A stretch of DNA of 6,364 nucleotides from positions 1-6,364 of the forward strand of contig JAEEJD010000109.1 in NCBI GenBank assembly GCA_016281675.1, in the 5' to 3' direction. This document shows positions 1 to 6,364 of this stretch, in pieces. Every line of letters begins with the position of its first letter. Within the stretch, counting starts at the first letter, position 1. The stretch is from Lachnospiraceae bacterium (lineage in GTDB: Bacteria > Bacillota_A > Clostridia > Lachnospirales > Lachnospiraceae). The position numbers were made by a program, and so were the translations under genes. The notes below the pieces were generated by a model. That model did no database searches. It was not told the origin of the DNA and saw nothing but the letters and a program-made list of their open reading frames with translations.

Positions 1-1017
1 AAAGAGGCAGTCCGTCACGGACTGACCGCACCTATACAGTATCCTTACAGCGTTGACGATCTCGGGGAGGTCGAGGAACTCGAGACGATCGACCAGCCCG
101 ATGAAGTCGATGATATGCTCAAGACCCGTCCGATACCTCAGGAAGAGATCGAGGCCAGGATGCGTTATGAAGCGGGCATAGAGGAAGATTATTCGGCTGA
201 GGACGAATCGAATGCCAAGAAAGCAAATCATCCTTCGTGGATGAAGCTTGACGAGAGCGTTACGAGTCGAAGAGAATTTGATGAATCCGAGATGGCGATC
301 TTCGGAAGATTTGAAGGTATAGAATCCTTAAAGGCCCAGATCGTCGATGTCATGGATGACATGAGAATGGAGGCATCAAGGGGCAACGTTATAGTCATGG
401 GTTCCGAGAATTTCGGACGTAAGAGCCTTGCGATCGATATCGTAAAAGCAATACAGTCGATGGATTCCTCGTTCTCCGGAAAAGTAGCCAAGATTTCGGG
501 AGAAGCTCTCAACAAGAAGAATATCCCGATGACACTTCAGAAGCTTAGAAACGGAGCACTTATCGTTGAGAATGCCGGCGGACTTACTCCGGTCACACTC
601 AATACGATAACCGAAACGCTTCAGAACGATGTTGATTTCATCCTTGTTGTGTTCGAGGGAGAGAAGGATTCCCTTGAGCCGCTTCTTAACGGTTGTGTTG
701 AGACCAAGACCGTGTTTGACGCAAGGATCGTGATAGATGATTTTTCCAATTCGGATCTTGTGGCATATGCAAAGGGTTACGCAAGAGAGCTTGAGTACAG
801 TATAGACGATATGGGTACTCTGGCACTATACAACAAGATAGGCGATATGCAGACAATAGATCATATCGTCAGTGTGGATGAAGTTATAGAGATCGTTGAC
901 AATGCCATCAGACACGTTGACCGCAAGAACATGTCGCATTTCATGGATGTTCTTCTGGCCAAGAGATATGATGACGACGATTTTATCATCCTCAGAGAGA
1001 AGGATTTTCTGAATTAA
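1..1017 (+). CDS. Partial protein with a degenerate AAA+ ATPase-like domain (5' end outside window)
   Basis: The reading frame is open from base 1, and the first ATG (115) has no Shine-Dalgarno sequence, so the true start lies upstream; 338 residues are visible. Window residues 1-80 are an acidic, probably disordered linker. Residues about 95-338 follow an AAA+ layout like the CbbX/SpoVK type: an FGRFEGIESLKAQI lead-in helix, a Walker A-like loop at 134-142, a Walker B-like strand at 187-191, a sensor-like strand (FILVVFEG) near 215-222, and a helical lid ending in FIILREKDF. Key positions are altered. The Walker A Lys and Thr are R140 and K141, the Walker B Asp-Glu is E190-N191, and no arginine finger is seen before DARIVIDDF. 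I recognise the C-terminal part as resembling an unnamed Lachnospiraceae family, from memory only. Glucan-branching glgB follows after 19 bases, so the two are probably co-transcribed. The function is unknown; a scaffold or regulator is more likely than an active ATPase. Confidence 0.85.
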   Translation, partial: KEAVRHGLTAPIQYPYSVDDLGEVEELETIDQPDEVDDMLKTRPIPQEEIEARMRYEAGIEEDYSAEDESNAKKANHPSWMKLDESVTSRREFDESEMAIFGRFEGIESLKAQIVDVMDDMRMEASRGNVIVMGSENFGRKSLAIDIVKAIQSMDSSFSGKVAKISGEALNKKNIPMTLQKLRNGALIVENAGGLTPVTLNTITETLQNDVDFILVVFEGEKDSLEPLLNGCVETKTVFDARIVIDDFSNSDLVAYAKGYARELEYSIDDMGTLALYNKIGDMQTIDHIVSVDEVIEIVDNAIRHVDRKNMSHFMDVLLAKRYDDDDFIILREKDFLN

Positions 1018-1023
1018 AATCAC

Positions 1024-1029
1024 AGGGGG
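1024..1029 (+). promoter_or_regulatory. Ribosome binding site that fixes the glgB start
   Basis: AGGGGG lies 7 bases before the ATG at 1037. A TTG at 1031 in the same frame is only one base from this site and is too close to be used, so the ATG giving MAVSKK is the better start. Confidence 0.75.
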
Positions 1030-1036
1030 TTTGATC

Positions 1037-2950
1037 ATGGCTGTATCAAAGAAGATCAGTCCGTTCGTTTCGGATATGGATATGTATCTGTTCGGAACGG
1101 GCACACATTATGATATCTACAAAAAGCTCGGTGCGCACCTGTGCGAGAAGGACGGACAAAAGGGAGTGTATTTTGCCGTATGGGCACCGAATGCAAGAGA
1201 AGTACGTCTGATCACCGATTATAACGGATGGAACGAAGACGAGTATCATATGACAAGGCTCGAGCCTGCGGGAATATATGAGATATTTGTTCCCGGCATG
1301 GGCATCGACAGCCTGTACAAATATCTGATCATTTCAAGTCGCGGGGATAAGCTTTACAAAGCCGATCCTTTCGCAAATAAGGCAGAACTTCGTCCGGGTA
1401 CCGCAAGCGTAACGGCGGACTACACAGATATCCGCTGGGCCGACTCGGCATGGATGAAGAAAAGAGCCAAAACAGATCTGTTTGAATCTCCCATAGCAAT
1501 TTACGAATGCCATATAGGTTCATGGATGAGACACCCCGGACGTGAGGACGAGGGTTTCTACACATATCGTGAATTCGCCGACAGGATGACGGAGTATCTG
1601 CTCGACATGCACTATACGCACATAGAGCTTATCGGTATTGCGGAGCATCCGTTTGACGGATCATGGGGATATCAGGTAACGGGATATTATGCTCCGACTA
1701 CCAGATACGGATCATTGCAGGATTTCGCGTACATGATCAACAAGTTCCACAAGAACAACATCGGGGTGATCCTTGACTGGGTGCCGGCACATTTCCCGAG
1801 AGATGCACACGGACTGGCTGATTTTGACGGACAGGCGCTTTTCGAGTATGCGGATCCGAGAAAGGGAGAACATCCCGACTGGGGTACCAAGATATTCGAT
1901 TACGGAAAGCTGGAGGTCAAGAATTTCCTGATCGCAAACGCCATATTCTGGCTGAAGGAATTTCATATTGACGGTCTCCGCGTGGATGCGGTCGCATCGA
2001 TGCTGTATCTTGATTACGGCAAGAAAGACGGCGCATGGATTCCGAATAAGTACGGCGGCAATCACAATCTCGAGGCGATAGAGTTCTTCAAACATCTGAA
2101 TTCGTACATAAATGGAGTATTCCCGGGTGTTATGATGATCGCGGAGGAATCCACGGCGTGGCCCAAGGTCACCGACATTCCGGAAAACGACGGGCTCGGT
2201 TTCACGTTCAAATGGAATATGGGATGGATGCATGACTTCTGCGACTATATGAAGCTGGATCCGATATTCAGGAGAGACAATCATTATAAAATGACTTTCG
2301 CCATGAGCTACAATCAGGCGGAGAAGTACATACTGGTCCTCTCGCATGACGAGGTCGTTCATCTGAAGTGTTCGATGCTTAACAAGATGCCCGGATTCTA
2401 TGTGGACAAGTTTGCGAATCTTCGCGTAGGTTATACATATATGCTCGGACATTCCGGCAAGAAGCTCTTGTTCATGGGACAGGAATTCGCGCAGGATACG
2501 GAGTGGAGCGAGGACAGGGAACTTGACTGGTCGCTTCTGGCTGACGACCTTCATTCGGGAATGCAAAGTTATGTCAGAGAGCTTCTGGCGCTTTACAACG
2601 CGTATCCATGCCTGTATGAACTTGACCATGAATACGAGGGATTCTCGTGGATCAACGCCGATGATACGTACAAGAGCATCTATTCGTTTGTACGATATGA
2701 CAGGGCAAAGAAGAAGAGCTTACTGTTTGTGCTGAACTTCACACCGATAGAGCGCGGCGACTACCGGGTGGGCGTTCCGGAGAACAAGAAGTACAAACTG
2801 CTCTTAAGTTCCGATGAGAAACGCTTCGGTGGCAAATCGGAAGCGCCGGCCAAAAAGACATATACGGCCGAGAAGATCAGCTGGGACGGCAGGGACTACT
2901 CGATAGCATACCCGCTTCCTGCATACGGTGCGGCCATATTCGAATTCTGA
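1037..2950 (+). CDS. glgB: 1,4-alpha-glucan branching enzyme (EC 2.4.1.18), GH13
   Basis: This cytoplasmic glycogen enzyme cuts an alpha-1,4 glucan chain and reattaches the fragment through an alpha-1,6 bond. The protein has 637 residues, like other Firmicute GlgBs and shorter than the E. coli enzyme, which carries an extra N-terminal domain. A CBM48 module covers about residues 30-125 (FAVWAPNAREV from 46). The catalytic barrel follows, with all four GH13 motifs: DWVPAHF at 247-253, GLRVDAVASM with nucleophile D317, AEES with the acid/base glutamate E370, and SHDEV with H437 and D438. The branching-enzyme motif WGYQVTGYYAP is at 210-220. A beta-sandwich C-terminal domain runs from about 540 to 637 and ends in YGAAIFEF. 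I see no frameshift or missing catalytic residue. The gene sits 19 bases behind an AAA+-like gene and ends at a terminator; no other glycogen gene is visible here. Confidence 0.97.
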   Translation: MAVSKKISPFVSDMDMYLFGTGTHYDIYKKLGAHLCEKDGQKGVYFAVWAPNAREVRLITDYNGWNEDEYHMTRLEPAGIYEIFVPGMGIDSLYKYLIISSRGDKLYKADPFANKAELRPGTASVTADYTDIRWADSAWMKKRAKTDLFESPIAIYECHIGSWMRHPGREDEGFYTYREFADRMTEYLLDMHYTHIELIGIAEHPFDGSWGYQVTGYYAPTTRYGSLQDFAYMINKFHKNNIGVILDWVPAHFPRDAHGLADFDGQALFEYADPRKGEHPDWGTKIFDYGKLEVKNFLIANAIFWLKEFHIDGLRVDAVASMLYLDYGKKDGAWIPNKYGGNHNLEAIEFFKHLNSYINGVFPGVMMIAEESTAWPKVTDIPENDGLGFTFKWNMGWMHDFCDYMKLDPIFRRDNHYKMTFAMSYNQAEKYILVLSHDEVVHLKCSMLNKMPGFYVDKFANLRVGYTYMLGHSGKKLLFMGQEFAQDTEWSEDRELDWSLLADDLHSGMQSYVRELLALYNAYPCLYELDHEYEGFSWINADDTYKSIYSFVRYDRAKKKSLLFVLNFTPIERGDYRVGVPENKKYKLLLSSDEKRFGGKSEAPAKKTYTAEKISWDGRDYSIAYPLPAYGAAIFEF

Positions 2951-2962
2951 TATGCACATAAC

Positions 2963-3008
2963 ATGACCTCTTTACGGGACGATAACCCGGAAGAGGTCAT
3001 TTTGTATT
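2963..3008 (+). terminator. Rho-independent terminator after glgB
   Basis: ATGACCTCTT (2963-2972) pairs perfectly with AAGAGGTCAT (2991-3000). An inner CGGG/CCCG stem (2975-2978 with 2986-2989) closes a 7-base loop. The hairpin runs into TTTTGTATT. There is no A tract on the 5' side, so it should act mainly on rightward transcription. It separates the glycogen unit from the flagellar unit. Confidence 0.9.
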
Positions 3009-3034
3009 AAGTTTTTCGCACTGATATCCGAAAT
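3007..3034 (+). promoter_or_regulatory. Candidate sigma-28 (FliA/SigD) promoter
   Basis: TTAAGTTT (3007-3014), a 12-base spacer, then TCCGAAAT (3027-3034). Compared with the known sigma-28 pattern TAAAGTTT-N11/12-GCCGATAW, the -35 box differs at one base, and the -10 box keeps CCGA but differs at the first G and the following T. The predicted transcript would start near 3040 and leave a leader of about 36 bases before the ATG at 3077. The position, between a terminator and a flagellar gene, supports the call. It rests on a by-eye match to one site. Confidence 0.5.
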
Positions 3035-3064
3035 AAATAGCAAATAACTGTTTACATCTCAAAT

Positions 3065-3071
3065 GAGAGGA
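3065..3071 (+). promoter_or_regulatory. Ribosome binding site of the 946-residue gene
   Basis: GAGAGGA ends 5 bases before the ATG at 3077, a short but workable spacing. No better in-frame start is seen nearby. Confidence 0.65.
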
Positions 3072-3076
3072 CGCAT

Positions 3077-5917
3077 ATGAACATAGAAATGATCAATAAT
3101 CATGGCGCCGTTCATTCGAATGATGTGGAACATATGACATATGGTAACCCTGTTTCTACCGGATCAAGGATGAGCACGGAGAAGCTGGGATTTTCCTTAG
3201 ACATTACGGGCAAAGTTAAGGAGAACGCTGCATACGGTAAGGAAGAGTTGAAATCTGCGGAAGATATTGCGCAGATGGCCGGTATGACCAACGTTTCCCT
3301 GCAGAGAGATTACATGGCCGTGATGTCTAATTCCATGTCTGACGAAGATTTTGCGCAGCTGATGAAGGACGGTGTCAACCCGACACAGATCCCTGCAGGT
3401 GAGACAGTCACCAATCTTGACAGGATCAAGATCAGGATGGCTGAAGCCGGAACAACGATCGCGGGCTATAATGACGATATTTCCGAGGAAGACGTTAAGG
3501 CTGTTCTCGGGAATACGATTAATGCGGGAAAAATCATATCGGATGCTTTGATCTCTTCCGATCTGCCTGCTTCTTCCGATAACGTATCGGGGATCAGGGA
3601 GACGGTAAGAATGGCTCAGAACCTGAAGCCTCTTACCGATGAAGCAAAGACATTTATGATCGCGGAAGATCTGGCTCCCACCGTTGAGAATATATACAGG
3701 GCCGAGTATTCGGCAGGTGCGGCATCCGCAGTTACCGGCGGCGTTCATTTTGACGGTGCGGCAACTTATGCCGGAAGCGAATATACAAAGGCATCGTGGG
3801 ATGAGCTTAAAGATCAGGCTGTTGAAGTGATAAAAGAAGCCGGTATCGAAGACGTTGAATCGGCTCTTACGGATGCGAAATGGATAGCGGAGCATTCTCT
3901 TCCTCTTACAAAAGAGACACTTGAGCAGTACGACACGCTTAAGGACATTAACGTTCCCGCGGATCCGAGAGATCTGATCGCAGCGATGACGGTCGCAATA
4001 GAAGAAGGAAAGACGCCCAAAGAGGCCGATCTTCTTGTAACGAAGAGCATATATGACAGGGCATCGGAACTTGTTGAGACTTTCCGGAATATGGATGATC
4101 CGAAGGATCTGACAAAGCACCGCGAGCTCGAAGAAGTTCGTCTTGTCATGACAAAAGAAGCCAATCTTACACTTCTTCGGAAGGGCATAAATATAGAGAC
4201 CGAGCCTCTGGAAAAGCTTGTTGAAGAGCTGAAAGAAGCGGAGAGGGAATTCTATGAACCTCTTCTTGGCAGGAAAGACGAAGAGCCGGAAGAACTTGAT
4301 GTAAAGATCGATCTTTTCAAGCAGACACAGAGCATTATCAGGTCGATCCCGGATGTTCCGGTCAGAGTGATCGCCGACAGGGTTGTATCGAAAGATATAA
4401 CACTTGAAGGGATCGCAAGAGATGGCGTGGCTGCAAAGGCTGCATACGACAGGGCCGGTGAGACATACGAAGCTCTGATGACGGCTCCGCGTGCCGACAT
4501 GGGCGATTCGATCAGGAAGGCATTCAGGAATGTCGATGAGATACTGCAGGATCTAGACATGGATCTTAACGATGCCAACCGTAAAGCGGTAAGGACTCTT
4601 GGTTATGCGGGAATGATGATCAACAAAGAGTCTATAGATTCCGTAAGGACGGCGACTCATTCCGTTGAAAGAGTAATTTCGCTCATGACTCCCGCGAGAA
4701 CACTTTCAATGATAAGGGACGGAGTAAACCCTATCGGAGAGAACATATTCGATCTTGAGAAGACTCTTTCCGAAGAGCCGTTTGAAGAGACCGGCGACAG
4801 ATACGCAAGGTTCCTCTTAAAGCTCGAGAGAAGCGGGAACATCACAGAAGACGAGAAGCAGACCTTTATCGGTATGTACAGACTCTTTAACCTGATTGAA
4901 AAGCAGGACGGCAAAGTCATCGGAAACGTGCTTTCATCGGGCAAGGAGCTCACGCTCAAGAACATGCTCGAGGCATCGAGATCCAATCGTCATATGAATT
5001 CGGAGTATGTCATAGACGATGACTTCGGTCTTCTTGAGCAGGTTGTTGAAAAAGGAGAGTCGATCACATCACAGCTTGAGAGAACGTTCATGCAGATGAT
5101 GGATCCGGTTCCCGACAAGAGTTATATAGATGAGAAGATCAAAGATATCAGGACCGCGTCAAAGATAAAGGATCCGGAAGAGATACTCTCGGTGCTCGAA
5201 CAGCCGGTGACCGTTGAGAACATCCTTGCGGTAAGTGCCATGTCCGAAGGAATGGGCAAAGGATTCAAAAAGATGTTCTCGCGAGAGGATAGAGACGAGG
5301 GAAGGGATGATAACGGCAGAGAAGTTCTTACCGAAGAGGATGCAAGAAAACTTGCGGATGAGCTTTCCGACAGGGACAGTGCATCGGCAGCCTATGAGAG
5401 ATTTCTCGATAAGGCCGCAAGGATAGCAAAAGAGAACGCACTTTCTTCCGAGACTTATGAAGATGTCAGGACATATTCGATGCTTTACAAACAGGTCGGA
5501 TTTGCCGCATCGCTTTCGGGAAGGGAGAGTTATGAGATCCCTGTATACCTTGAGGACGGATGGACATCCATTCATCTGACGATAGAGCATTCAAAAGATG
5601 ATGCGGGAAAAGTAAGAGCATCCTTTGGAAGTGAAGAGTACGGAAAAGTTGAGGCCTCTTTTTCACTGAAGCAAAGCGGCGTTGACGGATTTATTGTATC
5701 GGATTCGCGTTCAGGGGTTGATAATCTTAAGAATATTGACGATAAAATAAGAGAAGAGTTCAGAAAAGAAGATCTTGAAACTTCAAATCTTTCATATGTA
5801 TTCTCCAAATATATAAACACGGATGTTTATATTCCCGGAACGGATTCCATCAAAACGGATAACAGCAGGCTGTACAGGATCGCAAAAGCGTTCATAGGTG
5901 CAGTTCAAAGATCATAA
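3077..5917 (+). CDS. Large helical-repeat flagellar-locus protein, DUF6240-like with a FliK-like C-terminus
   Basis: The protein has 946 residues with no signal peptide or membrane segment. Residues 1-60 are polar and low in structure, as in proteins exported by the flagellar type III apparatus. Residues about 85-720 are almost wholly helical and contain divergent repeats built on a pattern like PLTDEA...APTVENI: near 87-117, 162-206, 276-303, 357-384, 496-523, 536-563 and 705-720. A charged linker (about 735-765, rich in D, R and E) precedes a compact C-terminal domain (about 798-915). There the segment EEYGKVEASFSLKQSGVDG (853-871), followed by an amphipathic helix to about 900, resembles the FliK C-terminal domain, in which a strand ending in LGxVxV is followed by a helix. 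I recognise the N-terminal part as DUF6240-like from memory. The putative sigma-28 promoter upstream and flagellin 34 bases downstream place it in flagellar assembly. Hook-length control or another exported assembly role is inference. The coding call is very secure; the function is not. Confidence 0.9.
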   Translation: MNIEMINNHGAVHSNDVEHMTYGNPVSTGSRMSTEKLGFSLDITGKVKENAAYGKEELKSAEDIAQMAGMTNVSLQRDYMAVMSNSMSDEDFAQLMKDGVNPTQIPAGETVTNLDRIKIRMAEAGTTIAGYNDDISEEDVKAVLGNTINAGKIISDALISSDLPASSDNVSGIRETVRMAQNLKPLTDEAKTFMIAEDLAPTVENIYRAEYSAGAASAVTGGVHFDGAATYAGSEYTKASWDELKDQAVEVIKEAGIEDVESALTDAKWIAEHSLPLTKETLEQYDTLKDINVPADPRDLIAAMTVAIEEGKTPKEADLLVTKSIYDRASELVETFRNMDDPKDLTKHRELEEVRLVMTKEANLTLLRKGINIETEPLEKLVEELKEAEREFYEPLLGRKDEEPEELDVKIDLFKQTQSIIRSIPDVPVRVIADRVVSKDITLEGIARDGVAAKAAYDRAGETYEALMTAPRADMGDSIRKAFRNVDEILQDLDMDLNDANRKAVRTLGYAGMMINKESIDSVRTATHSVERVISLMTPARTLSMIRDGVNPIGENIFDLEKTLSEEPFEETGDRYARFLLKLERSGNITEDEKQTFIGMYRLFNLIEKQDGKVIGNVLSSGKELTLKNMLEASRSNRHMNSEYVIDDDFGLLEQVVEKGESITSQLERTFMQMMDPVPDKSYIDEKIKDIRTASKIKDPEEILSVLEQPVTVENILAVSAMSEGMGKGFKKMFSREDRDEGRDDNGREVLTEEDARKLADELSDRDSASAAYERFLDKAARIAKENALSSETYEDVRTYSMLYKQVGFAASLSGRESYEIPVYLEDGWTSIHLTIEHSKDDAGKVRASFGSEEYGKVEASFSLKQSGVDGFIVSDSRSGVDNLKNIDDKIREEFRKEDLETSNLSYVFSKYINTDVYIPGTDSIKTDNSRLYRIAKAFIGAVQRS

Positions 5918-5937
5918 GCCGTAATCACACAGGCATC

Positions 5938-5945
5938 GGAAGGAG
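5938..5945 (+). promoter_or_regulatory. Strong flagellin ribosome binding site with two GGA motifs
   Basis: GGAAGGAG ends 6 bases before the flagellin ATG at 5952, an optimal arrangement for a highly expressed protein. Two GGA triplets lie in and next to the Shine-Dalgarno core, which is the kind of site CsrA covers in Bacillus flagellin (hag) mRNA. Whether CsrA acts here cannot be seen from this window. Confidence 0.75.
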
Positions 5946-5951
5946 TCAGAC

Positions 5952-6364
5952 ATGAAGATCAATTCAAACATCCAGGCGCTTGTAGCTCAGAACGTACTTC
6001 GGACCAATGAGGAAAAGCACGCATCATCGACGGAGAAGCTGTCTTCGGGATTTAAGATCAATCACGCCAAAGATACTCCCGCAGGAATGGCGATATCAAA
6101 CCGTATGAACGCACAGATCAGAAGCCTTTACAAGGCAAAAGACAATGCGAGCAATGCGGTTAATGTCGTACAGACGGCGGACGGAGCACTCACGGAAGTT
6201 CATAATATGCTCCAGAGGATGAACGAACTCGGTGTAAAGGCTTCGACAGGTACTCTCACAACAGCCGACAGAGAAGCTATACAGAAAGAAGTCAATGCTC
6301 TTCGCGATGAGATCGAGCGTGTTGCCAAGGATACCGAATACAATACACAGAACCTCCTCGGCGG
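5952..6364 (+). CDS. fliC: Flagellin, N-terminal part (3' end outside window)
   Basis: This is the structural subunit of the flagellar filament, exported through the flagellar type III apparatus and polymerised outside the cell. The visible 137 residues cover the conserved N-terminal D0 helix (MKINSNIQALVAQNVL) and most of N-terminal D1, with the hallmark LSSGFKINHAKD at 31-41, AGMAISNRMNAQIR at 44-57, and QTADGALTEVHNMLQRMNEL at 74-93. The variable middle and the C-terminal D1/D0 are beyond the edge. Residues R89, L93 and E113 line up with Salmonella FliC R90, L94 and E114, known contacts for the TLR5 receptor. The gene starts 34 bases after the repeat-protein gene; no separate promoter is obvious in the gap, so it may be transcribed with that gene or from a promoter inside it. 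The symbol fliC is the generic flagellin name. Confidence 0.97.
   Translation, partial: MKINSNIQALVAQNVLRTNEEKHASSTEKLSSGFKINHAKDTPAGMAISNRMNAQIRSLYKAKDNASNAVNVVQTADGALTEVHNMLQRMNELGVKASTGTLTTADREAIQKEVNALRDEIERVAKDTEYNTQNLLG

Noticed and set aside
115..117. ATG at 115 as the start of the first gene
   Set aside because: No Shine-Dalgarno sequence precedes it, and the frame stays open to base 1 with similar acidic linker sequence, so the gene enters from upstream.
1031..1033. TTG as an alternative glgB start
   Set aside because: It is one base from the ribosome binding site; the ATG at 1037 has proper spacing and fits the usual GlgB N-terminus.
1712..2629. 305-codon open frame on the minus strand inside glgB
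   Set aside because: It is antisense to a fully conserved enzyme gene, its translation has no recognisable domain, and it looks like a codon-usage shadow.
3021..3027. CTGATAT as a sigma-28 -10 box
   Set aside because: No TAAA-like -35 element lies at 13 to 16 bases upstream; the overlapping TTAAGTTT/TCCGAAAT pair fits better.
3197..4120. 307-codon open frame on the minus strand inside the repeat-protein gene
   Set aside because: The translation is rich in Cys, Arg and Ile with no domain pattern, and the + strand gene explains the whole stretch.
5814..5840. TAAA followed by CCGGAAC as a flagellin promoter inside the upstream gene
   Set aside because: The spacer is 17 bases and the -10 box matches only about four of seven positions, so it is no better than chance.

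Overview
The window looks like chromosomal DNA from a motile, glycogen-storing anaerobic Firmicute, most likely a gut or rumen member of the Lachnospiraceae (Butyrivibrio, Roseburia or Lachnospira type). The evidence is a flagellin N-terminus of the clostridial type, a large helical-repeat protein that I recognise from memory as a Lachnospiraceae flagellar-locus family, a one-CBM48 GlgB of Firmicute length, and strong purine-rich ribosome binding sites. The genus assignment is inference. All four genes lie on the + strand, and nothing in the window suggests a mobile element, RNA gene or CRISPR array.

Region 1 (1-2950) is the end of one transcription unit. It starts with the 3' part of a gene for a protein with an AAA+-like domain whose Walker A, Walker B and arginine-finger positions all look degenerate. 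This is followed, after a 19-base gap, by glgB, an apparently intact 1,4-alpha-glucan branching enzyme. A strong intrinsic terminator (2963-3008) closes the unit.

Region 2 (3007-6364) is a flagellar unit. A candidate sigma-28 promoter sits directly behind the terminator. It precedes a 946-residue protein with a polar N-terminus, at least seven divergent helical repeats and a C-terminal domain that resembles the FliK hook-length-control C-terminal domain. Flagellin follows 34 bases downstream behind a strong Shine-Dalgarno sequence and runs off the window edge.

The units appear to be functionally separate: glycogen synthesis ends at the terminator and flagellar assembly begins after it. The least understood parts are the pseudo-ATPase-like protein next to glgB and the large repeat protein next to flagellin. 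I suggest the latter is a hook-length ruler or other exported assembly factor, but this is unproven.
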